Made by a program: the position numbers and the translations under genes. The notes beneath the pieces were generated by a model. It worked only from the letters and a program-made list of their open reading frames with translations. It was not told where the DNA came from and ran no database searches. From Fibrobacter succinogenes (lineage in GTDB: Bacteria > Fibrobacterota > Fibrobacteria > Fibrobacterales > Fibrobacteraceae), in contig CADCDO010000022.1 of the NCBI GenBank assembly GCA_902800345.1, forward strand, positions 1-40,185: a DNA stretch of 40,185 bases. The letters run 5' to 3'. Positions 14,978 through 23,874 of this stretch are shown here, piece by piece; position 1 is the stretch's first letter; each line of letters opens with the position of its first letter.

Positions 14978-17752
14978 ATGAAAAAAATTGCCGTTCCATT
15001 TTTGCTTTCTTTTCTTCTCGTCTCATGCGGAGACGATTCCAGCAACGCTGCCGACAATTCAGGGAAAAACAAGACCGTTTCGGGCGTAGCGCAATTGGGG
15101 GCTTTCGAAAAAGGTTCTACGCTCTCCGTGTACGAGCTCAACGAAAATCTCAAGCAGACTGGATTCAACATTGAATCGTCCATTTTGAACGACCAAGGCG
15201 AATTTTCAATCCATCTAAAAGATATAGAATCGCAACACGCATTGTTTAAAGCGGACGGATATTACCACAACACGATTACAGGCGAGAACGTCCGCGAAAA
15301 AGCCATTTTATACGCCCTCGCAGATTTGGACAAACGTTCAAAAGTCAACATCAATATCTTAACGCATTTGTCGCACAAGCGTGCAATCTATCTCGTTTCA
15401 GAAAAGGATATGTCTTATGCCGAAGCAAAAAAGCAAGCCGAAGCAGAAGTCTTAAAATCGTTTGGCATCGACGAAGAATTTGACGATGCCGAAGCTTTGA
15501 ATATCATCGGGAAAGACAACCAAAGCATAGCGCTGCTCGCCATGTCGATATTGATGCAAAGCGAAAGATCCGAAACAGAACTTAACGACCGGCTAACGCA
15601 ATACCCCACGGATATTGAAGGAGACGGCATTTGGGATGACGAAAAGACCATTGCGAAAATTGCCGATTGGGCGTACAACGTGTACAAGAACTCCGCATTC
15701 GGAGCCATCAAGGAGTACGTCAAGACATGGAACAGCTCCGCTGTATTTTCAATATTCGAAAAATACGTGAACGCCTTTTGGCATCACCATTACGGCCTTG
15801 AAGTTTGCACGGATGACCGCATAAACGAAGTCCTTAAAAACGAATTGTCCGCCAGCGATTTCGATAACAAATATTTCATTTGCAGGCCCGGCGGCAAATG
15901 GAAAGAAGCATCCGAAGAACAGGTGCAAAAGTTTTTTAAAATTGACGAAAACGCAACAGAAGGCATGTCACGCATAGTCCCCAAACAATCCTACCCCTAC
16001 AAAGAATGCCAAGTCTATGAAGATGGGCAATGGCGAAAAGGGAACGACAACGATTGCTATCGCGGACTTGGCGGATGCACAAAAAAACACGAAGGCCTCA
16101 TCAAAACAACAACAAATTCAGACCAATATGTATGCCATAATCAAGAATGGACTTATATTTCGCCAGATTTAGAATCCTTATTTCAGCCGATTAAATTCGA
16201 CCTAGACACCATCGGATGGAAAGACACGACAGATGGAACCATCCGCAAAGGAAACATCACCGACATCATTTACATTTTCGACAAAGATGCATGGCGTGTC
16301 GCAAATCTCGTAGAAGCAACTCTTGGAAAATGCTCCAAAGAAAATCTAGACTCCGCAGGTTATATTGAAAAACGCAGTGAACAATCGCCACTAAACCCAT
16401 TATCGTACGTATGCCAACACAACATGGAGATATCCGGCCATTACTACGGCAATTGTCCAGATAACATTTATACCCCCGGTTATTACAAATGCCATTATGG
16501 AGTTCTCAATGATTCAAAAGACACCATATATGCTTGGTCTTATGTCAACGACAAATGCAGCCTCGGCCCTTACGACCTTAAAGATGGAAAATTAATTCAT
16601 TGGAAAGATAGCTATGAAGGCGACACCCGCTGGAGCAATTTGTGGACAGACAGCCAAGAAACGGAATACACGTCTCAAAAGCGATGTGAAATAAATTGCA
16701 ACAAATTCAAAGATGGAAATTGGAATTTTGTAGATAAATCAGAATGCTTGGGGTTCGGGACATGCAATGAAAATCTCATAGGAAAAATAAAACAAGGCCC
16801 CACGCTCTATTACGAACAAAATACGCTGGTTAAAATAGATACCCTTAATAAATCGGATTACGTTTGTCGGGCACCCATAAGCATCGAAGAATATGATTAT
16901 ACTTGGCGTGTCGCAAACAGCATTGATATAAAAATGGCAGAATTTAAATGCACCCGAGACGGAGCACTCGTTTCTACAAAAGCAGATCCTGACGATTTAT
17001 ATGTTTGCGATGTTAACGGATACAGAGAAGCATCGCCAGGAGAGAAAATGATAGGTTTAGGCTGTACCTATTTCACACGAGAAAAAAAGTACCTCCCTGA
17101 TGGATTAAAGTCCTATTTTATATGCGACAATTACGACAGCTATGATTTTGAACATAATTTATGGTATTTAGCTCCATGGGCAAACAAGGGCACCATGACA
17201 GATCCTCGCGATGGCACCGTCTATAAGACAACAAACATCGGCGCAAAAACGTGGATGGCGGAAAATTTGAACTACGCAGACAGCTCTAATTATCCTAGCA
17301 TGTTAGAAAGAAACAAATGCGAAGACAACGATCTTGACAATTGCAAAAAGGACGGGCGTTTATACACATGGAGCGCCATCATCGATTCTGTTTACTGGGC
17401 GAGCAAAGGCAAAACCTGCGGCAACACAAAAGATAACGACAAAAAATGCGACTTGCCCGATGTAGTGCAAGGAATTTGTCCCAAAGGATGGCATGTGCCG
17501 AGCGTTCAAGAATGGGACGATTTAAGTTCATGGATGGATATATTCTATACAGAAGGTTCCTACAGCGATTATGGATTCATAAAATCGGAATATAAAGAGT
17601 TTTATTTTTGGACATCAACTGCTTCAACAGATTCCACTTCTTATAGCAACATTATTGAATTATTGAAATTTGCCTCTTATAATCATATAAGATCCATAGT
17701 TTCTAAAACAAAGGACACGCCCCTCGCCGTCCGCTGCGTCCAAGACGACTAA
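14978..17752 (+). CDS. Array gene 5: FISUMP-domain lipoprotein, 924 aa
   Basis: The signal MKKIAVPFLLSFLLVS-Cys17 is closely similar to that of gene 2, and the preceding junction (stop, AACAGAAAGGA, start) matches the gene 1/2 junction. It has the ISGVAQ-like domain (here VSGVAQLGAFEKGSTLSVYE), a helical segment, four Cys/Trp modules, the third shortened relative to gene 2, and a FISUMP domain from about residue 737 (MTDPRDGTVYKTTNIGAKTW ... GICPKGWHVP ... RCVQDD). Tracts identical to gene 2 include 15434-15492 with 7581-7639 (59 nt) and 15878-15941 with 8025-8088 (64 nt). Function unknown. Confidence 0.9.
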   Translation: MKKIAVPFLLSFLLVSCGDDSSNAADNSGKNKTVSGVAQLGAFEKGSTLSVYELNENLKQTGFNIESSILNDQGEFSIHLKDIESQHALFKADGYYHNTITGENVREKAILYALADLDKRSKVNINILTHLSHKRAIYLVSEKDMSYAEAKKQAEAEVLKSFGIDEEFDDAEALNIIGKDNQSIALLAMSILMQSERSETELNDRLTQYPTDIEGDGIWDDEKTIAKIADWAYNVYKNSAFGAIKEYVKTWNSSAVFSIFEKYVNAFWHHHYGLEVCTDDRINEVLKNELSASDFDNKYFICRPGGKWKEASEEQVQKFFKIDENATEGMSRIVPKQSYPYKECQVYEDGQWRKGNDNDCYRGLGGCTKKHEGLIKTTTNSDQYVCHNQEWTYISPDLESLFQPIKFDLDTIGWKDTTDGTIRKGNITDIIYIFDKDAWRVANLVEATLGKCSKENLDSAGYIEKRSEQSPLNPLSYVCQHNMEISGHYYGNCPDNIYTPGYYKCHYGVLNDSKDTIYAWSYVNDKCSLGPYDLKDGKLIHWKDSYEGDTRWSNLWTDSQETEYTSQKRCEINCNKFKDGNWNFVDKSECLGFGTCNENLIGKIKQGPTLYYEQNTLVKIDTLNKSDYVCRAPISIEEYDYTWRVANSIDIKMAEFKCTRDGALVSTKADPDDLYVCDVNGYREASPGEKMIGLGCTYFTREKKYLPDGLKSYFICDNYDSYDFEHNLWYLAPWANKGTMTDPRDGTVYKTTNIGAKTWMAENLNYADSSNYPSMLERNKCEDNDLDNCKKDGRLYTWSAIIDSVYWASKGKTCGNTKDNDKKCDLPDVVQGICPKGWHVPSVQEWDDLSSWMDIFYTEGSYSDYGFIKSEYKEFYFWTSTASTDSTSYSNIIELLKFASYNHIRSIVSKTKDTPLAVRCVQDD

Positions 17753-17787
17753 CAAAAACGCCCTATTATAAAACAACGGAGCAACCC
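17753..17787 (+). repeat. 35-nt array spacer, copy 2
   Basis: Same length as the spacers at 10062 and 20806, and most similar to the latter through CTATTATAAAACAACGGAG. It places GGAG 6 nt before the next start. Confidence 0.75.
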
Positions 17788-20700
17788 ATGACCAATCATG
17801 TTTTTAAAGTCTCTTTTTTAGCTTTTCTTTGCTCAATGCTCGCAATCTCCTGCGGCGACGATTCCGGCAGTTCTGCTGAGAGCACAAGAAAAATCGAGAA
17901 CAAGACGATTTCGGGCGTTGCACAGAAGGGGCCATTCGTCCAAGGCTCCGCAATTACAATATTCGAACTCGACGAAGATTTAAAGCGGACAGACTTCAGT
18001 ATAAAAACAGTCACAAACGACCAAGGCGAATTTTCCGTGAAGGTCAATAATCCCGCATCGCCATTCGCGATTTTCAAAGCGAACGGCTTTTACCACAACG
18101 AAATCACTAGTGAGGATTCCCATAACAAAGTAAGCTTATACGCATTCACGGACTTGAGCAAGCGAAACGAAGTGAACATTAACGTGCTCACGCATTTAGC
18201 CCATAAACGAGCTTTATACCTCGCTTCAGAAAAAGAGTTGCCCGTCGATTCCGCAAAAAAGCAAGCCGAAACCGAAGTCTTAAATGCATTTGGCATTGAT
18301 GAAAATTTTGACGATGCTGAAGATTTAAGCATTTCAGGAGAGAACGACCAAAACGCAGCATTACTCGCCATGTCGGTATTGATGCAAGGCGGCATTCCGG
18401 ACGATGCCCTTAACAGAATCTTGTCTGAATTCGCTTCGGACTTTGAAAAAGACGGAACTTTGGATGATGCAAAAACAGCGACACTCATCGCAGACTGGGC
18501 GTACAAACAATACGTCAATTACAAACTTGCAAAAATTCCAAGCAATCTCAAAAAATGGAATCTTTCGACAAACGTCGCATTGTTAAAGAAATACATGAAC
18601 AGTTATTGGCACCACAATTACGGACTAGGAAATTGCTCTGGGAAACGCCAAAACGAAGTTCGAAGAAACAAGAATTACATGAGCAACTACGATAGTTTTT
18701 ATTTTATTTGCAATTCTAAAGAATGGCGAGAAGCCACTGAGAGCGAAATAGAAAAATATTACAAACCAGACTCTTCTGAAAGCGGCGAAAATAATAGCAA
18801 CAAGAAAAAGGAAGGCGATGTTCGCGGCAAAAAAGCCAATTATGATGGCAATCCGATGACATGTGAAGTTTACGAACATTGGGAATGGCGTCCCGGCAAC
18901 CCTAGCGACTGCATGCTCGGATTTGGAGGCTGCACCAAGAAACTTCAAGGAATAGTAAGGCAAAATTCAGACGGAGTCCAATACGTTTGCGACCACCAAA
19001 GATGGCTAAGCCTCGACGATTGCAAAAAAATTCTCGGCTGCGAGCTTTACTCTGAAATGCCGAATTTAGGATGGAACAATGCACAAAATGGCGACATCCG
19101 CACCGACAAAAAAACAGGCCTCGTCTATGTTTTCGATTTAGTTGCCTGGAGGCTCGCCTCAATCCCCGAAGTATCCCTCGGCGGCTGCACCGAAGACAAT
19201 CTTTATTCCATCGGTTTCGCTTCAAAACGAGAAGGACAAATAGACTCCGCACTGAATTGCGAATACAAAAAAACAACCAAATATGACGAGTCTCGTTGTT
19301 ACGACGGACACTTTGACGAAGGGTATTACAAATGCGTCAAAAGCACCAACATGACATACGACCCCAAAAAAGAAAGTTTCGACCAGACCAAGTTTTACAG
19401 CACCTACAAGTGGATTAAAGCAACCGACTCAGAAGTTGACATATATATGCTTGGGGAGCTTAAAGACGGCAAGCCCGGAGAAACTCGCTGGGGACCTGTC
19501 AATACAGACAAATGCTACGCATTCGGACAAGCATGGAACTCGGTTGATGTGACGCAATGCATATTAGGTCTAGGAGTATGCAATTCCGAACGCAAAGGAA
19601 CGGTAGAATTAGGGCCGGCGATTTCCATTGGCTGCGGTAATCAATCCTGCGAAAGCGGTGGTGCATATAGACAAGCAAGCATCATAGAAGGTGCAGAAAA
19701 AAGATGGTATGTCTGCCACGTCGGAAAATTATCTCAAGCAAAATCGCCACATACAACTTCTTGGGATCGAGCAACAGACATCGAAATTGACATAGCGCCA
19801 GCAGTATGCGAATACCCGCACAATGGAGAAATCATGGCAGGGAAAAAGGGCATATATGTTTGCTCCGCTAAAAAAGATGAATTTAGAAATGCAAACAATT
19901 ACGAAATAGATATTTACAACGCACTGGGATCTGTAACTTGCAATAGCGATAATTTCGGAAAAATGGTTTCTGGCAAAGAAAATAAATATGTTTGTGACAA
20001 TCCCAATCCCGGCGTTTTCACTGGCGAAGTTTTTAGATTAGCTAGACCCATAGAAGTTGGCTTGGATAAGGCTTGCACAGTAAAAAAACAAGGCGAATAT
20101 GAATTAATGGATGGAACCAAATCCTATTTCAGATGCTGGCTAAACGCTGATACAAAGGACAGCGTCAGATATGTTTGGAAATTTGTTACACAAACTAATG
20201 AAGATCGCTGGTCACAGCCTATGAGAGAATTCTGGAACGACGGCCTAATGACAGACCCTCGAGACAGTTCAACCTACACGATTCTAAACATCGGGATGCA
20301 AACTTGGATGACAGAAAATTTGCATTACGCCGACAGCGTCAATTATCCGAGCATGCAAGGGCGAAGCTGGAGAGCAGAAGAGGACAGTGAAGCTGGGCTT
20401 CTATACTCATGGAGCGCTGTTATCGATTCTGTCTATTGGGCATCCAAAGGCAAAACCTGCGGCAACACGGGAGATAACAAAAAATCCTGCGAGCTCCCCG
20501 AAAAAGTGCAAGGGATATGTCCTGACGGTTGGCATATACCCACCGTCCAAGAAATCGAACAACTAAAATCGTGGATTGCAAAAATGCAAATCAATAAATC
20601 CGACCTCGATTTTATACAAGTCTATTTGGGCAAATACAACCCCGATAATGGTTTTTCTGACGACGGGAAATTCAGCTATTTTTGGACATCGACCGAAATA

Positions 20701-20805
20701 GACGGGGCAAAAGCAAGCGAATGGAAAATGAACAATGACGAAAGCTCATTCACTGAAAATGAAAAGAGAATCGGCAATGCCGTCCGTTGCGTGAAAGACG
20801 ACTAG
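17788..20805 (+). CDS. Array gene 6: FISUMP-domain lipoprotein, subgroup C, 1005 aa
   Basis: The signal MTNHVFKVSFLAFLCSMLAIS-Cys leads to GDDSGSSAES. The N-terminal domain belongs to a different subgroup from genes 1-5: ISGVAQKGPFVQGSAITIFE with Lys/Val replacing Leu/Glu. The helical segment (LTHLAHKRALYLA; DWAYKQYVNYKLA) and SYWHHNYGLGNC follow, then a low-complexity charged insert (SESGENNSNKKKEGD, ~330-345), Cys/Trp modules (FGGCTKKLQG; LGWNNAQNGDIRTDKKTG) and a FISUMP domain from ~819 (MTDPRDSSTYTILNIGMQTW ... GICPDGWHIP ... RCVKDD). Its signal peptide and upstream spacer resemble those of gene 3, but the body resembles gene 7. Function unknown. Confidence 0.9.
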   Translation: MTNHVFKVSFLAFLCSMLAISCGDDSGSSAESTRKIENKTISGVAQKGPFVQGSAITIFELDEDLKRTDFSIKTVTNDQGEFSVKVNNPASPFAIFKANGFYHNEITSEDSHNKVSLYAFTDLSKRNEVNINVLTHLAHKRALYLASEKELPVDSAKKQAETEVLNAFGIDENFDDAEDLSISGENDQNAALLAMSVLMQGGIPDDALNRILSEFASDFEKDGTLDDAKTATLIADWAYKQYVNYKLAKIPSNLKKWNLSTNVALLKKYMNSYWHHNYGLGNCSGKRQNEVRRNKNYMSNYDSFYFICNSKEWREATESEIEKYYKPDSSESGENNSNKKKEGDVRGKKANYDGNPMTCEVYEHWEWRPGNPSDCMLGFGGCTKKLQGIVRQNSDGVQYVCDHQRWLSLDDCKKILGCELYSEMPNLGWNNAQNGDIRTDKKTGLVYVFDLVAWRLASIPEVSLGGCTEDNLYSIGFASKREGQIDSALNCEYKKTTKYDESRCYDGHFDEGYYKCVKSTNMTYDPKKESFDQTKFYSTYKWIKATDSEVDIYMLGELKDGKPGETRWGPVNTDKCYAFGQAWNSVDVTQCILGLGVCNSERKGTVELGPAISIGCGNQSCESGGAYRQASIIEGAEKRWYVCHVGKLSQAKSPHTTSWDRATDIEIDIAPAVCEYPHNGEIMAGKKGIYVCSAKKDEFRNANNYEIDIYNALGSVTCNSDNFGKMVSGKENKYVCDNPNPGVFTGEVFRLARPIEVGLDKACTVKKQGEYELMDGTKSYFRCWLNADTKDSVRYVWKFVTQTNEDRWSQPMREFWNDGLMTDPRDSSTYTILNIGMQTWMTENLHYADSVNYPSMQGRSWRAEEDSEAGLLYSWSAVIDSVYWASKGKTCGNTGDNKKSCELPEKVQGICPDGWHIPTVQEIEQLKSWIAKMQINKSDLDFIQVYLGKYNPDNGFSDDGKFSYFWTSTEIDGAKASEWKMNNDESSFTENEKRIGNAVRCVKDD

Positions 20806-20840
20806 CACAAAGAACCTATTATAAAACAACGGAGTTCTCC
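20806..20840 (+). repeat. 35-nt array spacer, copy 3
   Basis: Shares CTATTATAAAACAACGGAG with the spacer at 17753-17787 and has the same length as both other copies. GGAG is at 20831-20834. Confidence 0.75.
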
Positions 20841-23795
20841 ATGACAAACCATTCCCTAATAATCTCTTGTTTTGCTATTCTTTGTTCTCTATTCGTCACC
20901 TCCTGCGGCGGCGATTCCAGCAGTTCCGCCGAGAGCACAGGAAAAATCGAGAACAAGACGATTTCGGGAATGGCACAAAAAGGGCCGTTCGTTAAGGGTT
21001 CTGCAATTACAATATTCGAACTCGACGAAGATTTCCAACGGACGGATTTAAGCATTAAAACAGCCACAAATGACCAAGGCGAATATTCCGTGATGGTGAA
21101 AAGCCTTGTATCGCCTTACGCCATTTTCAAGGCGAACGGTATTTACCTCAATGAAATCACTGGCGAAGAACTCAATAACAAAGTAAGCTTATATGCATTC
21201 ACCGATTTGAGCAAGCGAAACGAAGTAAACATCAACGTGTTCACGCACTTGACACACAAGCGTGCTTTGTATCTCGCTTCAGAAAAAGGGCTGCCCGTCG
21301 ATTCCGCAAAGAAGCAAGCCGAAGCAGAAATCTTAAAATCATTTGGCATCGACGAAAACTTTGACGATGCCGAAGATTTGAACATTTCAGGAGAAAGCAA
21401 TCAAAACACAGCGTTGCTTGCAATGTCGGTGTTGATGTTAGGAGGCATTCCCAATGATGCCCTTAATAGAATTTTATCAGAATTTGCTTCGGACTTTGAA
21501 AAAGACGGAACTTTGGATGATGCAAAAACAGCAACGCTCATCGCTGACTGGGCTTATAAGCAATACGTCAATTACAAGCTTGCAATAATTCCAAGCAATC
21601 TCAAAAAATGGAATCTTTCGACAAATGTCGCACTGTTAAAGAAATACATAAACAGTTACTGGCATCACAATTACGGACTCGAAAACTGCACTGAAAAACG
21701 CAAAAACGAAGTCCGCAAAAATAAAAACTCCACCAGCAACTACGCCAATTTTTATTTTATTTGCAGTTCCAACACGTGGCGAGAAGCCACCGAAAAAGAA
21801 ATCGATAGATACTACAAGCCGGATTCTTCTGAAAGCAGCGAAAATAACAGCAACAAGAAAAAAGAAGGCGATGTCCGCGGCAAAGAAGCCGAATATTCGG
21901 GAGAGCCGATGACATGCGAAGTTTATGAAAATTATGCATGGCGTGAAGGAAACCCTAGCGACTGCATGCTCGGATTCGGAGGCTGCACCAAAAAGCTCCA
22001 AGGAATTATCAGACAAAATTCCGATGGAGTCCAGTACGTTTGCGATCACCGAAGATGGCTAAGCATCGACGATTGCAAAAAAATTCTCGGTTGCGAGCTT
22101 TCCTCTGAAATACCGAATTTAGGATGGAACAATGCAAAGAATGGAGACATCCGCACCGACAAAAAAACAGGACTCGTCTATGTTTTCGATTTAGTCGCCT
22201 GGAGGCTCGCCACAATCCCCGAAGCATCCCTCGGCGGCTGCACCGAAGAAATTTTAGATTCCGTCGGCTATGCTTCAAAGCGAGAAGATCAAATCGATTC
22301 CGTACATAATTGCCAATACAACCAAAGAATGGACGAGAATTTTTGCACAAATGGACGTCTTGAAGAAGGGTATTACAAATGCGTTTCTGCAATCAACACA
22401 ACGTACGATCCTCAAAAAGAAAAATTCGACCAGACCAAACATTACAAGACCTATAAGTGGGTTAAAATGACTGGCCCAGAAACCGATATATACATGCTAA
22501 ATAAAGGCGAAAAAGCAGAAATGGGAGAAAGCAGCTGGGGACCTATAAACAAAGACAAATGCTACGTTTTCGAATGGAATTGGCGCGAAGGCGATGTGAC
22601 GGAATGCATTTTAGGCCTAGGCGGGTGCATAAGCAGCCGCAGCGGTACGATTGAATTGGGTCCCGCCATCAAAATAGACTGCGGAGAATACTCCTGCATC
22701 TCATATTCTGCAAAAAGAAGAGCCGAAATCATAGAAGGTGCAGAAAAAAGAAAGTACGTCTGCCACTATGGCAATTCGAAAAAGGTCCAATATCCGCTCA
22801 ATAGTTCATGGGATCTAGCAACGAGTACCGATATCGATGTGGCGCCAGCGACATGCACGAACCAGAACGATGATGAAATTATTACTGGAGTCGAAAATAT
22901 GTATGCTTGCCAATCGCAGGAATTCAAACTACTTTGGACGAAAGAACTCCAAACGTACGATAACATCGAACAAGCTAAATGCAATAATATTAATAGTAAT
23001 AATTATAATTCAGGCCAAATCGTTTCTGATAAAACAAACAAATATGTCTGCGATAAAGATACTTTTAGATTGGCAACTCCATTAGAAATAGAAATGGGGA
23101 TTGGCTGTACAGATCGGACGTCTAACTATTACAAAAAAATGAATGGAACCCAATCCTATTTTACATGCACAGCGAAATATGGTTCGGGAATAACAACGTA
23201 CAAATGGATTTTCCGGTTGGCAAATAATCAAAAATCCATGACTGATCCTAGAGACAGTTTAACCTACGAGACGATAAGCATCGGGCCACAAACTTGGATG
23301 ACCGAGAACTTGCGCTATGCAGACAGCGCCAATTATCCCAGCATGCGAAAGCGTACCTGGAGCAAAGAAGGCCCCCATGCAATAGGCCTTCAATACACAT
23401 GGAGTGCCGTTATCGATTCTGTCTATTGGGCAAGCAAAGGAAAAACTTGCGGCAACACGAGCAATAGTAAAGCCTGCGGACTCCCCGAAAAGGTGCAGGG
23501 AATTTGTCCCGACGGCTGGCATATACCCACCATCAAAGAATGCGAGCTGTTAGAAACAAATCTCACTACATGGGAAATCGACTTTTCCAAAATTCATTTC
23601 GCAAACGCCTATTTAGGAAATTACGACCCTGACGCAACATCTTCGGACAGGTCAGACTTCAATCACGTTTGGACGTCCAGCGAAATAGACGGGGCAAAAG
23701 CAAGCGAATGGAAAATAGGCGACCGTAACGAGCTCCTCACCGACGAAAATGAAAAGAGAATCGGCAATGCCGTCCGCTGTGTGAAAGACGACTAA
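20841..23795 (+). CDS. Array gene 7: FISUMP-domain lipoprotein, subgroup C, 984 aa
   Basis: I start at 20841 (MTNHSLIISCFAILCSLFVTS-Cys), where GGAG is correctly spaced; the in-frame ATG at 20787 lies inside gene 6. After GGDSSSSAES come the ISGMAQKGPFVKGSAITIFE domain, a helical segment, the same charged SESSENNSNKKKEGD insert as gene 6, Cys/Trp modules (FGGCTKKLQG; LGWNNAKNGDIRTDKKTG; LGLGGCISSRSG) and a FISUMP domain from about residue 798 (MTDPRDSLTYETISIGPQTW ... GICPDGWHIP ... IGNAVRCVKDD). Gene 6 is its nearest relative; both end with an almost identical tail around IDGAKASEWK. It closes the array, 79 nt before the polysaccharide locus. Function unknown. Confidence 0.9.
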   Translation: MTNHSLIISCFAILCSLFVTSCGGDSSSSAESTGKIENKTISGMAQKGPFVKGSAITIFELDEDFQRTDLSIKTATNDQGEYSVMVKSLVSPYAIFKANGIYLNEITGEELNNKVSLYAFTDLSKRNEVNINVFTHLTHKRALYLASEKGLPVDSAKKQAEAEILKSFGIDENFDDAEDLNISGESNQNTALLAMSVLMLGGIPNDALNRILSEFASDFEKDGTLDDAKTATLIADWAYKQYVNYKLAIIPSNLKKWNLSTNVALLKKYINSYWHHNYGLENCTEKRKNEVRKNKNSTSNYANFYFICSSNTWREATEKEIDRYYKPDSSESSENNSNKKKEGDVRGKEAEYSGEPMTCEVYENYAWREGNPSDCMLGFGGCTKKLQGIIRQNSDGVQYVCDHRRWLSIDDCKKILGCELSSEIPNLGWNNAKNGDIRTDKKTGLVYVFDLVAWRLATIPEASLGGCTEEILDSVGYASKREDQIDSVHNCQYNQRMDENFCTNGRLEEGYYKCVSAINTTYDPQKEKFDQTKHYKTYKWVKMTGPETDIYMLNKGEKAEMGESSWGPINKDKCYVFEWNWREGDVTECILGLGGCISSRSGTIELGPAIKIDCGEYSCISYSAKRRAEIIEGAEKRKYVCHYGNSKKVQYPLNSSWDLATSTDIDVAPATCTNQNDDEIITGVENMYACQSQEFKLLWTKELQTYDNIEQAKCNNINSNNYNSGQIVSDKTNKYVCDKDTFRLATPLEIEMGIGCTDRTSNYYKKMNGTQSYFTCTAKYGSGITTYKWIFRLANNQKSMTDPRDSLTYETISIGPQTWMTENLRYADSANYPSMRKRTWSKEGPHAIGLQYTWSAVIDSVYWASKGKTCGNTSNSKACGLPEKVQGICPDGWHIPTIKECELLETNLTTWEIDFSKIHFANAYLGNYDPDATSSDRSDFNHVWTSSEIDGAKASEWKIGDRNELLTDENEKRIGNAVRCVKDD

Positions 23796-23874
23796 AAAGA
23801 AACCATCCGAGCGATCTCGAACTATCTTTTTTTCTAACTTAGGGTACAGACTTCGTAAACCAAGGATAAAACCG

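Noticed and set aside
20787..20840. An upstream start for array gene 7
   Set aside because: It lies within the end of gene 6; the GGAG and signal peptide support 20841.
23796..23874. A rho-independent terminator after the lipoprotein array
   Set aside because: Only a 4-bp CGAG/CTCG stem is found, with several bases before the T-run, too weak to call.
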